From assembly GCA_021831785.1 (NCBI GenBank), contig JAKBMB010000009.1, forward strand, positions 88,711 through 152,710: a stretch of 64,000 nt of DNA, written 5' to 3'. This DNA comes from Deltaproteobacteria bacterium (GTDB lineage: Bacteria > Desulfobacterota > Binatia > Binatales > Binataceae). The stretch's first letter is position 1. Each line of letters begins with the position of its first letter. Shown here piece after piece: positions 1 through 7,845 of this stretch. The notes under the pieces were generated by a model. The model did no database searches. It was not told the DNA's origin and saw nothing but the letters and a program-made list of their open reading frames with translations. Position numbers and translations under genes: made by a program.

Positions 1-1
1 G

Positions 2-1519
2 TTCACCGGCGCGTACGCTCACAACTCGTTTTCGCAGCGCGAAGTGCCGATCTGGGCGGCGGACTATGTTCTGATGAGCTACGGCACCGGCGCGATCATG
101 GGCGCTCCCGGCGAAGACCAGCGCGATTTCGAGTTCGCCCGCAAGTATGGCATCGAGATTCCCCGCGTCACCATGCCCGCCGACGGCAGCGCGCCGCCTT
201 TGGACAGCGCCTATAGCCCTTACGGCACGACCGTTAACTCCGGCTTCCTGAACGGCCTGCCCACCGAAGAAGCGATTGAGGCGGCGTGTCGCTGGGCGGA
301 GGAAAAGAAGCTTGGCCGCGCCACCTTAAACTATCGGATGCGCGACTGGTTGATTTCGCGCCAGCGTTACTGGGGAGCCCCCATACCTATCATTTATTGC
401 CGGCGCGGCTGCGGTATCGTGCCGGTGCCGGAGGATGATCTGCCGGTTGTGCTGCCCGACCTAAAGCAGTATCAGCCGTCGGGTACCGGGCGCTCGCCGC
501 TGGCCAGCCTGCCCGAATTCGTCAACACGGCTTGTCCGCGCTGCGGTGGGCCGGCCGAGCGCGAGACCGACACGTTGGACGGTTTCGCTTGCTCGTCGTG
601 GTACTTCCTGCGCTTCGCCTCGCCCCATTATGACCGCGCACCCTTCGAGCGGGCCGCGGCCGACTACTGGCTGCCGGTCGACCTCTACGTCGGCGGCGCC
701 GAGCATGCGGTGATGCATCTGCTGTATGCGCGGATGTGGACCAAGGTCATGTTCGACGCGGGCCTGATAAATTTTGCCGAGCCCTTCCCGCGCCTGCGCA
801 ACCAGGGCATGCTGTGGGCCGCCGACGGCCAGAAGATGTCTAAGAGCCGGGGCAACGTGGTCACGCCCGACGCGATGGTCGAGAAGTACGGTGCCGACGC
901 CCTGCGCTTATGGGAAGTCTTCATGGGGCCGTTCGATGAGCCGACGAACTGGAACGAAGACGGCGTGGTGGGCACGGCCCGTTTCCTTAACCGGGTGTGG
1001 GCGGTGATGCGCCGCTACGCGCAAGCCGGCTGTCCCTCGGGCAAGTGCGGCGCCGAGACCACGCGGCGCGCGCATAAGACGCTCCGCGTCGTCACCGGCC
1101 ATATCGAGCGGATGCGCTACAATACGGCGCTCGCCGCGCTGATGGAGCAGCTAAACTATCTTGCCGCGCGCAAGCCCGAGGAGCTGGACCGCTTTACGAT
1201 AGAAAGCTACGTTCTGCTGCTGGCGCCGATGGCGCCGCATATGACGGAGGAAATCTGGCGCGCGCTGGGCCATCGGAAATCCGTTCACTTGCAGTCGTGG
1301 CCCGACTTCGACCCCGAGCTTGCGCGCGACGAAATGATCACTATCGTGGTTCAAGTTAACGGCAAAGTGCGCGACAGACTTCAAGCGCCGGCCGAAAGCG
1401 ACGAGCAGACAATTCGCGCGATGGCACTGAAGAGCGCGGCGGTGGGCCGCTATCTTGCCGGCAGAGAGCCCAAAAATATAATTTACGTTCCGCAAAAGCT
1501 CGTGAGCATCGTGCTCTAG
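2..1519 (+). CDS. leuS: Leucyl-tRNA synthetase, C-terminal part
   Basis: Charges tRNA-Leu with leucine in the cytoplasm. The gene begins before the window; the frame is open from base 2 and about 505 residues are visible. They hold the end of the CP1 editing domain (GTGAIM, then DQRDFEFA), the second half of the Rossmann core with RETDTLDGF-like and YWLPVDLYVGG segments, the KMSKS loop near bases 833-847, the anticodon-binding helical bundle and the C-terminal domain (VVQVNGKVR). Two CxxC-like pairs (CRRGCG, CPRCGG) sit in the insertion before the core. Odd: the editing-site segment reads GAPGEDQRD where E. coli has AVPGHDQRD, so the usual His is Glu while the following Asp is kept. Ends in TAG. 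Family assignment is secure; whether editing is altered is inference. Confidence 0.97.
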   Translation, partial: FTGAYAHNSFSQREVPIWAADYVLMSYGTGAIMGAPGEDQRDFEFARKYGIEIPRVTMPADGSAPPLDSAYSPYGTTVNSGFLNGLPTEEAIEAACRWAEEKKLGRATLNYRMRDWLISRQRYWGAPIPIIYCRRGCGIVPVPEDDLPVVLPDLKQYQPSGTGRSPLASLPEFVNTACPRCGGPAERETDTLDGFACSSWYFLRFASPHYDRAPFERAAADYWLPVDLYVGGAEHAVMHLLYARMWTKVMFDAGLINFAEPFPRLRNQGMLWAADGQKMSKSRGNVVTPDAMVEKYGADALRLWEVFMGPFDEPTNWNEDGVVGTARFLNRVWAVMRRYAQAGCPSGKCGAETTRRAHKTLRVVTGHIERMRYNTALAALMEQLNYLAARKPEELDRFTIESYVLLLAPMAPHMTEEIWRALGHRKSVHLQSWPDFDPELARDEMITIVVQVNGKVRDRLQAPAESDEQTIRAMALKSAAVGRYLAGREPKNIIYVPQKLVSIVL

Positions 1520-1707
1520 CATTCGTTGCGCGGCGCAAGCCGGCGTGCCGGCGGGCGCAGGCTTTCGAGCCGCCGATAGCCGCCGTGACGACGGCGCACG
1601 TTGTGCAGTCCTCTTTAGGGCGTTTAGGACGCGAGGGTGCCGCTCGATCTCATTGATCGTATCGGCTGGGCGAAAGAAACGTTATCCGGAAAAGAAAGGC
1701 ACCTAAA

Positions 1708-2478
1708 ATGGCGCAGGAAATTCTGATTGTCGACCGTCACGGCAACTATGCGAGCTTGACCCTCAATCGTCCCGAGCGGCGCAACGCGCTCAACGCGCAG
1801 CTAATCGAGGAGATGGATCGGGCGCTCGCGAGTCTGGAAGAGGACGCCTCGATCTGCGCGCTGCTGATAAAAGGCGCCGGTGCTACGTTCTGTTCCGGAA
1901 TCGATTTGCGTGAGGTTGAGCGGATGAAGAACCCGCACAGTCCGCTTGGCATCCAGCGCCTGCTTGCGCGGCTGGAGAAATTTCCCGTACCGACGATCGC
2001 GGCGATTCAAGGCGCCGCGCTGGCCGGGGGGTTGGAACTCGCGCTCCATTGCGACCTGAGAATAGCCGCGGACAACGCCAGACTGGGCATGACCGTGGCA
2101 CGGGTCGGGCTGGTCGTGCCCTTCGAGTTGACGCGCAAGCTCATTCAGGCTATCGGCGCGGGCGGCGCGGCGGAGATTCTTTTCACGGGCGAGCCGGTCG
2201 GCGCGCAACGCGCCTATGAGATGGGGATGGTGCACGAGGTAGTTGACGCGGCGGCCCTCGATTCGGCGATTAGTTCGTGGATCAAAAAGATCGCCGGCAA
2301 CGCGCCGCTCTCGCTTCGCGTGATTAAGGCGAACATCCGCAGATGCATGAGCGCGGCCTTCGCCGCGGAACATAAGGACCTCGATGAAATGGCGCGCCAA
2401 GTGCGCTCGAGCGAGGACGCCAAAGAAGGCGTGCGCGCCTTCCTCGAAAAGCGAAAACCGGTCTGGCGCGCCCGCTGA
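1708..2478 (+). CDS. Enoyl-CoA hydratase/isomerase family protein
   Basis: A 256-residue crotonase-fold protein, usual length for the family, acting on acyl-CoA in the cytoplasm. ATG at 1708 follows an AAAGAAAGG ribosome-binding site. The oxyanion-hole segments are visible (TFCSGIDLREV near residue 65 and AALAGGLELALHCD near residue 105). The first catalytic Glu of hydratases is present in GGLELAL, but the position of the second one (the E of the usual PE after FG/LG) reads Val in LGMTVARVGLV, and the usual GAGGTQRL segment is replaced by VPFELTRKL. It is therefore probably not a classical hydratase; isomerase, hydrolase or another crotonase reaction is possible. No operon partner is evident; the downstream side borders the accessory region. 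Confidence 0.88.
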   Translation: MAQEILIVDRHGNYASLTLNRPERRNALNAQLIEEMDRALASLEEDASICALLIKGAGATFCSGIDLREVERMKNPHSPLGIQRLLARLEKFPVPTIAAIQGAALAGGLELALHCDLRIAADNARLGMTVARVGLVVPFELTRKLIQAIGAGGAAEILFTGEPVGAQRAYEMGMVHEVVDAAALDSAISSWIKKIAGNAPLSLRVIKANIRRCMSAAFAAEHKDLDEMARQVRSSEDAKEGVRAFLEKRKPVWRAR

Positions 2479-2804
2479 CGCGCTCCGCTGCGCCGGCTCC
2501 GCGTCGCGCAGACTCGTGGCCGGCCAGCCCGCCTGGTCGCCACCGGCTTTCCTGATGCCCTCCAGCCCGAGCCGGTCCTTCGTCGGGGCGCTCGGCCCTT
2601 GGTCCACGAGTGCCCCGCATCCCCTGCCGCCTCCCTGCCTAGACTGCTACGAAGGGCTAGAACGGTAAGGCCTGGTGGCGATAGTGGAAGAGTCGGGATC
2701 TATGTGGTAGGCAATACCATATAAGAGCTGGCGGCGGTAGTTCTTCGAGAGAAAACGAAAGACGCTATATTTCACACACGCCGGTTTTCATGTAATCTGA
2801 TTTT
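2479..2804. other. Intergenic region, edge of accessory island
   Basis: About 325 bases without a supported gene. Base composition falls toward the right end, approaching the first toxin-antitoxin module. A short inverted pair, TTTCAT at about 2786 and ATGAAA at 2805-2810, brackets the antitoxin start and could be an autoregulatory operator. Nothing else is recognised. Confidence 0.5.
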
Positions 2805-3071
2805 ATGAAATCCCGCATCTCGGCCACGGAGGCCGCGCGCAGCTTTTCGGAGCTGATGAACCGGGTTCGCTACCGCGGCGAGAGTTTTATCGTCGAGCGC
2901 GGCGGCAAGCCGATCTGCGAAATCCTGCCGGCCAGGCCGCCGAAGTTCAGCGGCGCCGAACTCGCAAACCTCCTGCGCTCCCTGCCCAAGCCGGATGAGG
3001 AATATCTCGCGGTTGTGGAGGGCCTGATTGCGAAGCAGCCCACCGTGGCGGAGTCGGGATGGCAACGCTGA
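2805..3071 (+). CDS. Phd/YefM-type antitoxin
   Basis: An 88-residue antitoxin that should bind and neutralise the PIN ribonuclease encoded next. The N-terminal half reads as a Phd/YefM DNA-binding fold: ISATEAARSFSELMNRV, then YRGESFIVERGGKPICEI. The C-terminal half is the toxin-binding tail. ATG at 2805 is used; the stop overlaps the toxin start by 13 bases, which is the normal translational coupling of such modules. Likely autorepressed with its toxin. The family call rests on the SFSELMNRV and IVERGGKP motifs. Confidence 0.85.
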   Translation: MKSRISATEAARSFSELMNRVRYRGESFIVERGGKPICEILPARPPKFSGAELANLLRSLPKPDEEYLAVVEGLIAKQPTVAESGWQR

Positions 3072-3460
3072 TCGACTCAAGCGTGTTGATCGCGGCCGAG
3101 CGGGGCCAGCTCAATTTCGACGACCTCTCGGCGCGTTACGCGGAAGATGACGTTGCCATATCGGCGGTGACCGCCTCGGAGTTGTTGCACGGTCTTCATC
3201 GGGCAAGGACGGCGGTGCAACGTCACCGGCGCCAGGCCTTCGTCGAGGGATTGCTCGCGCAGCTTCCGGTAATCGCCTTCGATCTCACCGTGGCGCGGGT
3301 ACACGCCTCGCTGTGGGCCGACCTAGCCAAGCGCGGCATCGCGGTGGGCGAACGCGACCTAATGATCGGCGCCACCGCGATCGCGAAGGATTACGCTGTA
3401 GCCACGCGCGACGAGCGGAGTCTCCCGAAGATACCGGGGCTTAAGGTGGAGCGTTTGTGA
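3059..3460 (+). CDS. vapC: PIN-domain toxin (VapC family)
   Basis: A 133-residue PIN-domain ribonuclease, the toxin partner of the preceding antitoxin. Acidic metal-binding residues are all visible: Asp in TLIDSSVLI near residue 6, Glu in AVTASELLHG near residue 41, Asp in GERDLMIGATA near residue 100 and Asp in ATRDERS near residue 120. Length and motif spacing are those of intact VapC proteins that cleave tRNA or rRNA sites. Start at 3059 lies inside the antitoxin gene. It appears functional, unlike most of the neighbouring mobile-element relics. Confidence 0.88.
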   Translation: MATLIDSSVLIAAERGQLNFDDLSARYAEDDVAISAVTASELLHGLHRARTAVQRHRRQAFVEGLLAQLPVIAFDLTVARVHASLWADLAKRGIAVGERDLMIGATAIAKDYAVATRDERSLPKIPGLKVERL

Positions 3461-3508
3461 CTGAAACGCCTTTAGGAACGCGGCATTGAATCCACTCGAA
3501 GCCTACTT

Positions 3509-4444
3509 GTGTCAACTGCGCGACATCCGCCGCTCGGGGTCCGCCGTTCCAGAAGCTTCGTATTACCCAGCGCTCGCGCGATTCTAAGAGAGCGCGGAGC
3601 GCTCGGGCAGGAGGTCAGGGTCGAGGTCGCTCGCGAGCTTGCCGCGGATGACGGGACGATCGCCATCGAGCGCGGCGAGCGCTACTTCGCCCAGGGTGAC
3701 CGGGTGATGTTCCTGAAGAATGACCGCGAGCTCGGCGTGAAGAACGTGAGCTTGGGGACCGTCGCTGAAGTCAACCGCGCTTCAATGCGCGTGGTGCGCG
3801 ACGGCGCCGAACGGCGCGAGGTCAGCTTCAATCTCCGCGATTATGCGACGCTCGATTACGGCTACGCCGCCACCGTACACAAGGCCCAGGGCGCGACCGT
3901 CGATCGCACTTTTGTGCCAGCGACGCCGGGGATGGATCGGCATCTGGCTTACGTAGCGATGACCCGCCACCGTGAAGACGCCGAGGTTTACGCCGGGCGC
4001 GACGACTTTGAGGGTTACGACGAATTGAAAGAGCGGCTTTCCCGCGCACGGCCCAAGGATTCGACGCTCGACTACGCGCGGCGCCGCGGCACGGAGGCCG
4101 CGCGCGCCCGGCGACCCGAGCCGGAGGCGAAGGCGCAAGGCTAGGAGCGGAAGGCGGAAGCGGGGCGGGGCGATCCCGTGGCGCGCTTCAAACGAGCACA
4201 GAAGGAATTCATCCAGGTCGCCGGTATGGCCGACTTCGATCCGAAGGCCAAGGCGCGCGCCGGCGAACTGCGCGAGGAAATGAAGCGCGCCTCGCAGGAG
4301 ATCGCCCGCGACCCGGCGCGCATGCGCGCGGCCGAGCAGGAAGGCATCGCGCCTCAAGTCAGGAACTTCGTGCGCCAGATGGCACGTGGACGCGAACGCG
4401 GGAAGAATAGAGGGATCGATCAGGACGAGGGGCTGGAGCGGTGA
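3509..4444 (+). pseudogene. Conjugative relaxase/helicase (TraA-type), C-terminal remnant
   Basis: Remnant of a TraA-like conjugative relaxase, the enzyme that nicks and unwinds transferring plasmid or ICE DNA. The recognisable part starts near 3563 (ARAILRERGALGQEV) and includes the RecD2-type helicase end: YFAQGDRVMFLKNDRELGVKN, YGYAATVHKAQGAT and AYVAMTRHRE. The relaxase and helicase N-terminal region, several hundred residues, is missing. An in-frame TAG at 4142-4144 interrupts the gene; the same frame then continues as the typical TraA tail (DPVARFKRAQKEFIQVAG, then EIARDPARMRAAE, APQVRNFVRQM) to the stop at 4442-4444. So it is 5'-truncated and carries a nonsense codon. It shows that an integrated conjugative element once occupied this locus. 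Confidence 0.85.
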
Positions 4445-4498
4445 CAATCGGTGCCGGTGTTTCGCCAAGCGTTGTGCTTACTGCGGCACGCACTCTGC

Positions 4499-4527
4499 TT
4501 GCCGGTAAGCGTGCAGCAGAATAGAAT
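4499..4527 (+). promoter_or_regulatory. Probable sigma-70 promoter of higBA
   Basis: TTGCCG (4499-4504), a 17-base spacer and TAGAAT (4522-4527) lie immediately before the higB ATG at 4533. The transcript would have almost no leader. Inference from consensus match. Confidence 0.45.
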
Positions 4528-4532
4528 TACGC

Positions 4533-4808
4533 ATGATCAAGAGTTTCCGCGACAAGCAGACCCAAGCGATCTTTGATGGTGAGCCGGTGCCGAAGTTTCA
4601 GAGCATCGCTAAGGTGGCGCGGCGCAAACTCCGGTCGATCCACCAGGCGCGCACACTGAACGACCTTTCGCTGCCGGGTAATCGGCTTGAGCCACTGAAA
4701 GGCGATCGACTCGGGCAGCATAGTGTCAGGATCAACGACCAATACCGAGTTTGTTTTGTATGGGACAAGGGCGATGCGCACGACGTCGAGATCGTCGATT
4801 ACCACTGA
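4533..4808 (+). CDS. higB: HigB-type toxin (RelE superfamily)
   Basis: A 91-residue RelE/HigB-family mRNA interferase, expected to cleave mRNA in the ribosomal A site. It begins with IKSFRDKQTQAIFDG and has the family's central LPGNRLEPLKGDR, then the diagnostic C-terminal strand pair QYRVCFVWDKGDAHDVEIVDYH. Length is complete. The toxin precedes the antitoxin, the usual order for HigBA. It sits directly after the relaxase relic and is likely cargo of the same old element. Confidence 0.9.
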   Translation: MIKSFRDKQTQAIFDGEPVPKFQSIAKVARRKLRSIHQARTLNDLSLPGNRLEPLKGDRLGQHSVRINDQYRVCFVWDKGDAHDVEIVDYH

Positions 4809-4843
4809 CTCCCGTACAGTCGGGTAACGCGAGGAGAATAAGC

Positions 4844-5152
4844 ATGGCAAAGAAAAAGAAGCTCCCGCCGGTGCACCCGGGCGAGGTCCTGCGCGAGGAT
4901 TATTTGACTCCCGCCGGCGTAACGGTGAATGCGCTCGCGCTGGCCCTGCGCGTGCCGGTGAGCCGCATGTACGAAATCGTCAACTGCGAGCGTGCGATCA
5001 CACCAGAAACTGCTCTGCGTCTCGCGCGGTACCTGGGAACGAGCGCAGAATTCTGGTTGGGCCTGCAAAGCGACTACGATCTCGAAAAGGCCCAGGAAGA
5101 ATTTGAAGAACGCATCGAGCGCGAAGTTCAACCGCGCGATCATGTAGCTTGA
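4844..5152 (+). CDS. higA: HigA antitoxin, XRE-family helix-turn-helix
   Basis: A 102-residue XRE-type DNA-binding antitoxin that neutralises HigB and represses the pair. The family signature PPVHPGEVLREDYL is at residues 8-21, followed by the helix-turn-helix (VNALALALRVPVSRMYEIVN) and ERAITPETALRLARYLGTSAEFWLGLQ. ATG at 4844 is preceded by GAGGAG at 4831, a clear ribosome-binding site; a longer frame that starts inside higB lacks one. The protein looks intact. Confidence 0.93.
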   Translation: MAKKKKLPPVHPGEVLREDYLTPAGVTVNALALALRVPVSRMYEIVNCERAITPETALRLARYLGTSAEFWLGLQSDYDLEKAQEEFEERIEREVQPRDHVA

Positions 5153-5213
5153 CGAGCGCATTAACATCGGCATCCGCAGCGGCACCGAGCGGTCGAAGAC
5201 CCTTAGCGAGGCC

Positions 5214-5243
5214 CTGCGGCGCGTCGCGCGCGACGCGCCGCAG
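5214..5243. repeat. 30-bp perfect palindrome
   Basis: CTGCGGCGCGTCGCG is followed at once by its exact reverse complement, with no loop. An open frame without a start codon (LDERINIGIRSGTERSKTL, then LRRVARDAPQEPG) runs across it from the higA stop, so it may be a by-product of an Arg/Ala-rich coding relic. TTTTT lies about 9 bases beyond, so a terminator for higBA is the other reading. Confidence 0.4.
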
Positions 5244-5350
5244 GAGCCGGGAGTTTTTATTTCGATAACTCCGAACATCTGCCCGAAGAAGCGCGTCAGG
5301 CCTTGCGGGAAGTTGGGAGAGCGATGAATCCGCCCGGAGTTGGCCGAATT

Positions 5351-5782
5351 ATGACTCTTAAACCGAGCCGGCTGAGATACGTAGTGTTGATGCTCGTTAG
5401 CATTGTTTTTGTCGCCGTCGGAGCACTGGAGATTTCGGACGGGAGCTCGGTGATGGGATGGATAACGATAGGCTTCTTCGGGGCTGGTGTCGTTGTCTTC
5501 GCGGTGACGCTCATTCCCGGATCGGCTTATTTGAGACTTCAGCCGACGGGATTCACAGTTTGTACGTTCTTCAAGCCCCGCTTTATATCCTGGTGTGAGG
5601 TTGATTCCTTCGAGGTCGGCAGAATCGGCCGTCGCAAAGGTGTCTCCTTTAATTTCACCGAGTTGCGCAAAGGCCACAAAGCTCTTCGTGGTACTTCGCG
5701 GATCGTTACCGGATACGAGGGTAGGATTCCGGACACGTATCGTCTTAGCGCAGAAGAGCTCGCAGACTTAATGAACGAGTGA
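5351..5782 (+). CDS. Hypothetical membrane-anchored protein
   Basis: About 143 residues from the ATG at 5351 (an earlier start at 5303 is open but gives an unnatural leader). Two hydrophobic segments at the N-terminus (YVVLMLVSIVFVAVGA and GWITIGFFGAGVVVFAVTLI) are followed by a soluble domain with alternating strands: AYLRLQPTGFTVCTFFKPRF, ISWCEVDSFEVGRIG, VSFNFTE. This pattern resembles bacterial PH-like membrane proteins, but no family is assigned. It ends with RLSAEELADLMNE, a typical capping helix. G+C is lower than in the flanking core genes, in keeping with an accessory origin. Confidence 0.55.
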   Translation: MTLKPSRLRYVVLMLVSIVFVAVGALEISDGSSVMGWITIGFFGAGVVVFAVTLIPGSAYLRLQPTGFTVCTFFKPRFISWCEVDSFEVGRIGRRKGVSFNFTELRKGHKALRGTSRIVTGYEGRIPDTYRLSAEELADLMNE

Positions 5783-5852
5783 CGCCTCCGCGCAAAGGCT
5801 TCGCGTTTCGATCCGTGAGAATATCCGTTTCACTGATTCCGCGCTGACGAAA

Positions 5853-6053
5853 TCAGCGATCGCTTCCTTGCTTCCGGGCGTCGTCGATCGTCTTGACGAC
5901 AGTGGCGAGAGGATCGCAGCCGCCGGGAAGGCGCGGCGAGAAGCAGGCTTCGATTTGCTGGGCCCGCGTCGGTGCGCCAGCCAGCACGGCGGTCATCGCG
6001 ACAGCACAAAGCAGCGATGCTCTAGCCGACCAGCGGATTTGGGTCGCTTTCAT
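5853..6053 (-). pseudogene. Signal-peptide-bearing N-terminal fragment, phospholipase D-like
   Basis: A 66-codon frame with a convincing signal peptide (ATQIRWSARASLLCAVAMTA then AVLAGAPTRAQQ) followed by IEACFSPRLPGGCDPLATVV and KTIDDARK. This resembles the start of the small Nuc/PLD nucleases found on conjugative elements, in which a strand and a Cys-containing loop precede the first helix. The frame then reads GSDR and stops; no HKD motif follows, so the gene is truncated. The PLD match is from memory and weak; that it is the broken start of a secreted protein is more secure. Confidence 0.35.
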
Positions 6054-6075
6054 TTACGAACGCTCGGGCATCGAT

Positions 6076-6382
6076 CTATACGCCGAGCAACGGCCAAAGC
6101 TTGGCCGTCACCTCCACTATGACCTCAGACGGCGCTTTGGCCACGAATTGGGCGCGGCGTACCGACCAGTCGGCGCTCTTTACATGGTTCGCGAGGACCC
6201 ACGCCGGAAATCGCGAACGCATCGGGCAGCGCGACCTCGAACGGATAGCCTTTGGCTTGATTCGTTATCGGGCACACCAACGCCTTTCAGCATACAGCGG
6301 GCGCGGCAGCCAAAGATGCACCGGGAAGGCTTTCGCAGCCACGATAAATGCGGCGTTTGCCCAGCGTATGACCATCGGCCAT
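6076..6382 (-). pseudogene. Degraded MazF/PemK-type toxin
   Basis: No single frame covers this, but conceptual translation of the minus strand gives MazF segments in order: MADGHTLGKRR at the start, KALVCPITNQAKGYPFEVAL in the middle, then, one frame over, VLANHVKSADWSVRRAQFVA and KAPSEVIVEVTAKLWPLLGV before a TAG at 6076-6078. The typical MazF core (CPITNQ..GYPFEV and LADQVKSLDW) is unmistakable. At least one TGA, before KALVCP, and one frameshift, after AISGV, break the gene. An inactive toxin relic; no MazE partner is seen upstream. Confidence 0.75.
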
Positions 6383-6450
6383 TTGACTGAGTAATTACAA
6401 TAATTGATTTCTTCGTGGGAGCGCGATTATGCGGTATACTGTTGGTTACT

Positions 6451-6966
6451 ATGAAAAATCTTCAAATTGCAATTAGACCAGCGCCTTCACTGCGAGAGCT
6501 TGCCGAGCGATCCTGCGAGCGGATGATCCAGTCCGAAGGAGAAAAAGAACGCATTGCGGGCTCGTTTCGCCAAGGCTATTGGTGGGCCGTCTGGGAGAGC
6601 GGCAAGCTGCGCATAAAGCGGCAGCAGACGAGGCCTCCGGGCGCAGCGTTCGGCTGCGCGCCTGGCGCCGCGGCCACTCTGACTCTCGGAGCGCCGATCA
6701 TCGAGTATGACGGAAAGGCGATTACCACGACGGCACTGAGCGGCGACGATCCGACCCTCGACGAGGCGCTCGGCATGATGATCGAGCTGGCAAAGCTGCT
6801 CAAGGAGCAAAGCCGCGAGTCCGGATGGGCCTGCGTAGAGGTCAGCGGCGCTCCAAGAGCGGTCCAAAAACTGAAAGAGCGGTTGAAGAAGGATATGAGC
6901 GCTCCGGAAGTTTACGACGCGGAAGTCGCAGCCGCTCTCGAGCGTTCGCGCGGCGATCGCCGCTAA
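6451..6966 (+). CDS. Hypothetical protein
   Basis: A 171-residue protein from the ATG at 6451 (MKNLQIAIRPAPSLRELAER); a GTG-type start at 6415 is also open. No signal peptide or membrane segment. The middle holds a strand-rich stretch (YWWAVWESGKLRIKR, TLTLGAPIIEYDGKAITTTA), and the C-terminal third is helical and charged (LGMMIELAKLLKEQ, AVQKLKERLKKDM). No family is recognised. It sits between the MazF relic and a second toxin-antitoxin pair, so it is probably accessory cargo. Confidence 0.5.
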   Translation: MKNLQIAIRPAPSLRELAERSCERMIQSEGEKERIAGSFRQGYWWAVWESGKLRIKRQQTRPPGAAFGCAPGAAATLTLGAPIIEYDGKAITTTALSGDDPTLDEALGMMIELAKLLKEQSRESGWACVEVSGAPRAVQKLKERLKKDMSAPEVYDAEVAAALERSRGDRR

Positions 6967-7099
6967 TCACCGCCAGCCGCACCCGCTGGCAGGACACATT
7001 GCCCCCTCAATATCTGATAACCTCACTTTATCCTAATATGAAAGGGGACCGCCTTTGGCTGTCCGGAAGGACCGCTTCGGCCGGCCGCCGGCGGCGCGC

Positions 7100-7149
7100 T
7101 TGGCCCGGACAGCGCTTAAGCGTATAATTTGATTTAATCGGATTATACG
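7100..7149 (+). promoter_or_regulatory. Promoter and operator of second toxin-antitoxin pair
   Basis: TTGGCC (7100-7105), a 17-base spacer and a perfect TATAAT (7123-7128). An inverted repeat, CGTATAAT (7121-7128) and ATTATACG (7142-7149), covers the -10 box and lies 11 bases before the antitoxin GTG. This is where an antitoxin would bind to repress its own promoter. Sequence match is direct; function is inferred. Confidence 0.65.
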
Positions 7150-7160
7150 TAGAGGCGCCC

Positions 7161-7436
7161 GTGAAAACCATCACCGCGACCGAATTGGCCCGCAAGCTCA
7201 GCGCCGTGCTCGATCGGCTGGCGATCGAGCGCGAAGAGATCGTCATCGAACGCAACCATCGGCAGGTCGCCCGCCTGACACCCGGTCCGGGGCGGCTCAC
7301 CGCGCTTGAAGCGATGGCCGATATCTATCGGACGCTGCCGGAGGACGCCGCGGCCGCCTGGGAAGCGGATAGCCGGGCAAGCGGGCTTCAAGGGGAGCGG
7401 CTGGCCAAAGGGGTGCGCAACCCGTGGGCTTCCTGA
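7161..7436 (+). CDS. Phd/YefM-type antitoxin
   Basis: A 91-residue antitoxin starting at GTG 7161. The N-terminal half (KTITATELARKLSAVLDRLA, EEIVIERNHRQVARLTPG) is the Phd/YefM DNA-binding fold; the rest is a toxin-binding helix. It overlaps the following PIN toxin by 13 bases, exactly as in the pair at 3059-3071, although the proteins are only distantly alike. It lies just downstream of a near-consensus promoter with an internal inverted repeat. Confidence 0.85.
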   Translation: MKTITATELARKLSAVLDRLAIEREEIVIERNHRQVARLTPGPGRLTALEAMADIYRTLPEDAAAAWEADSRASGLQGERLAKGVRNPWAS

Positions 7437-7843
7437 TCGACACCTGCGTGTGGATCGACGTCGAGCGCGGCGCCCTGGCGCCGGCCGACGTGGCGGGCTT
7501 TACCGGCGACGAGCCGGTCTACCTCTCGCCGGTGACAATCGCCGAGTTGCAGTTCGGCGCGGAAGCCGCTGACGACGCGCGAATCCGGCAAAAGCGCCTG
7601 AGCGCTCTGGCGCGGCTGCGCCGCAAGCCGCTCCTGCCGATAGACGGCGACACGGGCGAGGTCTTCGGGCGGCTCGCCGCGCAGTTGAAAGCGGCAGCGC
7701 GCAAGCCCCGTCACCGGATTCAGGACCTGTGGCTTGCGAGCCAGGCGATTCAGCACTCCTACGGATTGCTGACGAGAAACAAAGAGGATTTTGAGGATAT
7801 ACCCGGACTCGACTTGCTCACTTACGCGCTTGGCGGGAAGTGA
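7424..7843 (+). CDS. vapC: PIN-domain toxin (VapC family)
   Basis: A 139-residue PIN ribonuclease. Metal-binding acidic residues are present: Asp in FLIDTCVWID near residue 6, Glu in SPVTIAELQFG near residue 42, Asp in IQDLWLASQA near residue 99 and Asp in LLTRNKEDFEDIPG near residue 120. GTG start at 7424 inside the antitoxin gene. The module appears intact and, with the other two, is one of three complete toxin-antitoxin pairs in 6 kb. Confidence 0.9.
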   Translation: MGFLIDTCVWIDVERGALAPADVAGFTGDEPVYLSPVTIAELQFGAEAADDARIRQKRLSALARLRRKPLLPIDGDTGEVFGRLAAQLKAAARKPRHRIQDLWLASQAIQHSYGLLTRNKEDFEDIPGLDLLTYALGGK

Positions 7844-7845
7844 CC

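Noticed and set aside
5214..5243. The 30-bp perfect palindrome as a recombination or origin site.
   Set aside because: It lies inside a protein-like reading (LRRVARDAPQ) and no second copy or associated gene was found; kept only as a repeat entry.
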